In this document: positions 60,448-64,000 of the stretch, in pieces
Numbering within the stretch: the first letter of the stretch is position 1
Layout of the letters: the number at the start of each line of letters is the position of its first letter
From: Aegilops tauschii subsp. strangulata
Taxonomy: Eukaryota > Streptophyta > Magnoliopsida > Poales > Poaceae
Direction: 5' to 3'
DNA: 64,000 bases
NCBI RefSeq assembly: GCF_002575655.3
Contig: NC_053037.3
Span: forward strand, 322,117,294 to 322,181,293
Position numbers and translations under genes: made by a program
The notes under the pieces: model-generated
The model's database searches: none
What the model was told of the DNA's origin: nothing
Seen by the model: only the letters and a program-made list of their open reading frames with translations

Positions 60448-62430
60448 ATGGAATTGATTTTGTCTCATACGCTTCATCTTTTTAATATCTTTCGTCAGTA
60501 TGATGGAAAGGAAAATTGTGCCAAAGTGTTAGAAGAAGAATGCATTAAAATGTTTGGCACTAAATCTTTGAATGATGAGCATGATTGCAATGTTGTTAGT
60601 ATGAACTCCATGAATATCCATAGTACTAATGATGATTGCACTAGTTATGATGAAAATGTCTCCCACAAACATGTCAATTTTTGTGGAGTGCATTGGGTTT
60701 GCAAGTACACACCAAATAGGGAAGATAGATATTGCAAGAGGCATAAGCATTTAGAAACTAAATTGTTGCAAGAAAGGCTAGATGTTTGTGCTGAAAAATT
60801 AAATTCGCTTGGCCATACTTGTGAACTTTGCAATGAACGGGGTCATTTAACTATCCGATGCAAATTGTTTCATGATCTAATCGTGTCCAAAAATTGTGAT
60901 GACTTGATTTCCCTTGCACATCATAATGAACTTAGTTTGCTTATGTGTTGTGAAGAAATGAAACGTATAACTAACTATCTTCCAGAATTTGCCCGTTATA
61001 AACTTCTTGATTTTGATCTAGAAGAAATTTATATGTATTGTGTGGTGAATTGCATTGAAAATCCTTATATTGCCAATTACATAAAGAAAAGAAAGCAAAT
61101 AGAAGATGAAGAAAATACTAATGAAAGGGAAGAGACTTCCCAATATCCTCCTATTATTTCTTATGATGAATCAGGTAACGAGGCGGAACCTTCTATTCAA
61201 CCAATCTCATTAATAAGGAGCTCCAAAAAGAGGATTGAACCCACACATGATGTGGTGAAGAAGAAGAAAAGAAAAAGGAAGAGAGGTAAAAAGATATCTC
61301 TCCCAAATAATGTTGCTCCTATTATTGTTGTGCCTCATGAAAATGAATCAAAAATAATTGTGGAAGATGATGCACTTGATGATGATCTCGTTATGCCTAT
61401 TGCTTGTTGTGATGATTATGATTGGGAAGATAATGATACTTCTTATGATCTTGAAAATCTTTTTGGCACTTGCTTGGAAGAATATGATAATTGCTATACT
61501 ATTGGTGCTATCCATACTATTAATGATGAGAGTGATTATGCTTATGATATGAAAAGGCCCAAGCTTGGGGATGCTATGTTTGAAGAAGATGATGTTTTTT
61601 AGAATATATTTCCTGCAATTAATGTTTGTCCCAAGCTTGGGGATGCTACGTTTAATGAAGATGATATTTTTAGTCTCCCAAGTTTTGATATGCAAATTTA
61701 TAATGATGATAGCATGCCTTCTACCTATGATGATTATATTGATGAAAGTGGGTTTGGAAGAGTGTCGACTTTAGGAAGTAGTGATCCCACTATTTTGGAG
61801 GATGTTGAATCTTATAATATTTATGAAAGTGGATTTGGAGAGGTCATGACTTTATTTAGTGATGATTCCACTATCTTGGAAGAGGTTTCAATCGATTATG
61901 ATGAGAACAAAGTTGCTACTTATGATGATTATTGTGATGAAACTTATGCTATGAAAAGTAGTGATGATTATATTTATAAAACTTGTCATGATTATGATTA
62001 CCCTTTTTCTGAACATTACTCATTTAATGTGGAAACAATTTATAGTATTCGAGTCTCTTATGATACTCCCACTATTCCGAATGAGAAATTTTTTGTTTAT
62101 GTGGAGAGTAATAAAAATTCTATGCTTGTAGATCATGAAAAGAATGTTTTAGGTGCTGGTTATATTGTTGAATTCATTCATGATGCTACTGAAAGTTATT
62201 ATGAGGGAGGAATATATGCTTGTAGGAATTGCAATAATATCAAGTTTCCTCTCTATGTGCTTAAAGTTTTGAAGTTATGCTTGTTTTGCCTTCCTATGCT
62301 AGTTGATTATTGTTCCCATAAGTTGTTTGCTCACAAAATCCCTATGCATAGGAAGTGGGTTAGACTTAAATGTGCTAGTCATATTCTTCATGATTCTCTC
62401 TTTATGTTTCAATTCTTATCTTTTGTGTGA
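60448..62430 (+). pseudogene. Large non-canonical ORF of F with a zinc knuckle
   Basis: One frame of 660 sense codons, broken only by a TAG at 61600-61602. The N-terminal third is rich in Cys and His and holds a CX2CX4HX4C knuckle (CELCNERGH, codons at 60820-60861), typical of nucleic-acid-binding gag proteins. A basic run KKKKRKRKRGKK (about 61258-61296) could be a nuclear signal. The rest is very acidic and made of repeats: PKLGDA..EDD twice (61558 and 61630, 72 bp apart) and SGFG.V..L..D.TILE.V twice (about 61750 and 61828). The C-terminus has PMHRKWVRL like the D ORF. No protease, RT or integrase. A diverged gag or an accessory protein is possible. Confidence 0.75.
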
Positions 62431-64000
62431 GCATCATTGAAATCATCATGCCTAGCTAGGGGCGTTAAACGTTAGCGCTTGTTGGGAGGCAACCCAATTT
62501 TATTTTAGTTTCTTGCTTTTTGGTTCTGTTTAGGAATAAATAATCCATCTAGCTTCTGTTTAGATGTGGTTTTGTGTTTTAATTAGTGTTTGTGCCAAGT
62601 AGAACCTTTGGGAAGACTTGGGTGAAGTCTTTATGATCATGCTGTAAAAACAGAAACTTTAGCGCTCACGAGATTAGCTTCTACTTTTTACTGGAGAGTG
62701 CTATTTAGTTGATTATTTTTGCAGATGATTACTAGACAAATTCCTCAGGTCCAACAATTTATTTTAGAATTTTTGTAGTTCCAGAAGTTTGTGTTTGATA
62801 CAGATTGCTACAGCCTGTTCTGTTTTTTGACAGATTCTGTTTTTCGTGTGTTGTTTGCTTATTTTGATGAATCTATGGCTAGTAAAATAGTTTACAAACC
62901 ATAGAGAAGTTGGAATACAGTAGGTTTAACACCAATATAAATAAAGAATGAGTTCAATACAGTACCTTTAAGTGGTGTTTTGTTTTCTTTCGCTAACGGA
63001 GCTTACGAGTTTTCTGTTAAGTTTTGTGTTGTGAAGTTTTCAAGTTTTGGGTAAAGATTCGATGGACTACGGAATAAGGAGTGGCAAGAGACTAAGCTTG
63101 GGGATGCCCAAGGCACCCCAAGGTAATATTCAAGGACAACCAAGAGCCTAAGCTTGGGGATGCCCCAGATGGCATCCCCTCTTTCGTCTTCGTTCATCGG
63201 TAACTTTACTTGGAGCTATATTTTTATTCACCACATGATATATGTTTTGCTTGGAGCGTCATTTTATTTTCTTTAGCCTTGCTTGCTGTTTGAATAAAAT
63301 ACCAAGATCTGAAATTCTTAAATGAGAGAGATTCCTCACATAGCTACATAATTATTCGACTACTCATTGATCTTCACTTATATCTTTCAGAGTAGTTTGT
63401 TGTTTGCTCTAGTGCTTCACTTATATCTTTTAGAGCATGGTGGTGGTTTTATTTTGAAGAAATAGATGAACTTTCATGATTCACTTATATTATTTTGAGA
63501 GTCTTAAATAGCATGGTAATTTTCTTAATCCTAATATGCTAAGTATTCAAGACTAGTAAAAACTTTCTTATGAGTGTGTTGAATACTAAGAGAAGTTTGA
63601 TGCTTGATGACTGTTTTCAGATATGGAGGTAGTGATATTAAAGTTGTGCTAGTTGAGTAGTTGTGAATTTGAGAAATACTTGTGTTGAAGTTTGCAAGTC
63701 CCGTAGCATGCACGTAGGTAAACATTATGTAACAAATTTGAAACATGGGGTGTTCTTTGATTGTCCTCCTTATGAGTGGCGGTCGGGGACGAGCGATGGT
63801 ATTTTCCTACCAATCTATCCCCCTAGGAGCATGCGCGTAGTGCTTGGTTTTTGATGACTTTTAGATTTTTGCAATAAGTATGTGAGTTCTTTATGACTAA
63901 TGTTGAGTCCATGGATTATACGCACTCTTACCCTTCCATCATTGCTAGCCTCTTCGGTACCGTGCATTGCCCTTTCTCACATTGAGAGTTGGTGCAAACT
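62431..64000 (+). other. Non-coding interior of F
   Basis: 1.57 kb after the ORF without a credible gene. It contains two AAGCTTGGGGATGC sites (63094-63107, 63150-63163) and a cluster of CACTTATATCTTT words (63375-63500), both mirrored in D. Confidence 0.7.

Larger units (their letters stand above)
58592..64000 (+). mobile_element. Athila-like Gypsy element F (3' part outside window)
   Basis: Plus-strand element: 5' LTR 58592-60260, duplicated PBS, a leader, a 661-codon acidic frame with one stop, then non-coding DNA to the window end. The last 170 bp (about 63830-64000) match D in reverse orientation (39250-39420 and 42620-42800), so D and F share their interior design. Confidence 0.88.

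Noticed and set aside
61600..61602. Programmed stop readthrough in the F ORF
   Set aside because: TAG followed by AAT is not a known strong readthrough context, and D has its stop at a different place. A random stop is more likely, though not excluded.

Overview
This is intergenic DNA from a large plant genome, most likely a Triticeae grass (wheat, goat-grass or barley group). It consists almost entirely of nested transposable elements. The evidence is Ty1/copia elements of the Angela/BARE/WIS type, Athila-like Gypsy elements with the TGGCGCCGTTGCC primer-binding site, a very long (4.47 kb) LTR like those of Triticeae LARD elements, and a CACTA DNA transposon. I found no convincing host gene, tRNA, rRNA or CRISPR array. 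Family names rest on recognition, not on a database search.

Layout. (1) 1-29535 is a nest of two Copia elements. Element A is on the + strand and carries element B (- strand, 8499 bp, TSD CTTGT) inside one of its LTRs. The whole A+B nest is repeated in tandem with a period of 15,560 bp, so the order is [B]-LTR tail-A interior-LTR-[B]-LTR tail-A interior-LTR. The two periods are almost identical up to about 12486/28046. They then differ abruptly at the level expected of a 5'/3' LTR pair, which marks an unequal LTR x LTR crossover. (2) 29536-30606 is the end of a third Copia element (C, - strand) into which A appears to have inserted. (3) 30607-31480 is unassigned. (4) 31481-36118 is a 4.47 kb LTR plus PBS and leader of a LARD-like element (G). 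(5) 36119-47123 is a complete Athila-like element (D, - strand) with an internal 3.3 kb tandem duplication and a partly duplicated 3' LTR. (6) 47124-49917 holds fragments of Athila-like LTRs, unassigned sequence and a Copia LTR fragment. (7) 49918 to about 57180 is a CACTA transposon (H) with - strand exons and no visible transposase. (8) 57181-58591 is unassigned AT-rich sequence. (9) 58592-64000 is the 5' part of another Athila-like element (F, + strand) related to D, with a duplicated PBS and a large unusual ORF.

Function. All coding regions belong to mobile elements and all that I could check are broken. The A gag-pol carries two in-frame stops, a frameshift and a changed integrase catalytic Asp, and both tandem copies share these lesions. 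B has lost most of RNase H. D and F carry a related, non-canonical acidic ORF instead of gag-pol. The most informative points are the mapped crossover that made the tandem copies, the D/F ORF family, the PPT-like motif scattered through D and F, and the regular 155-bp repeat in the G LTR.
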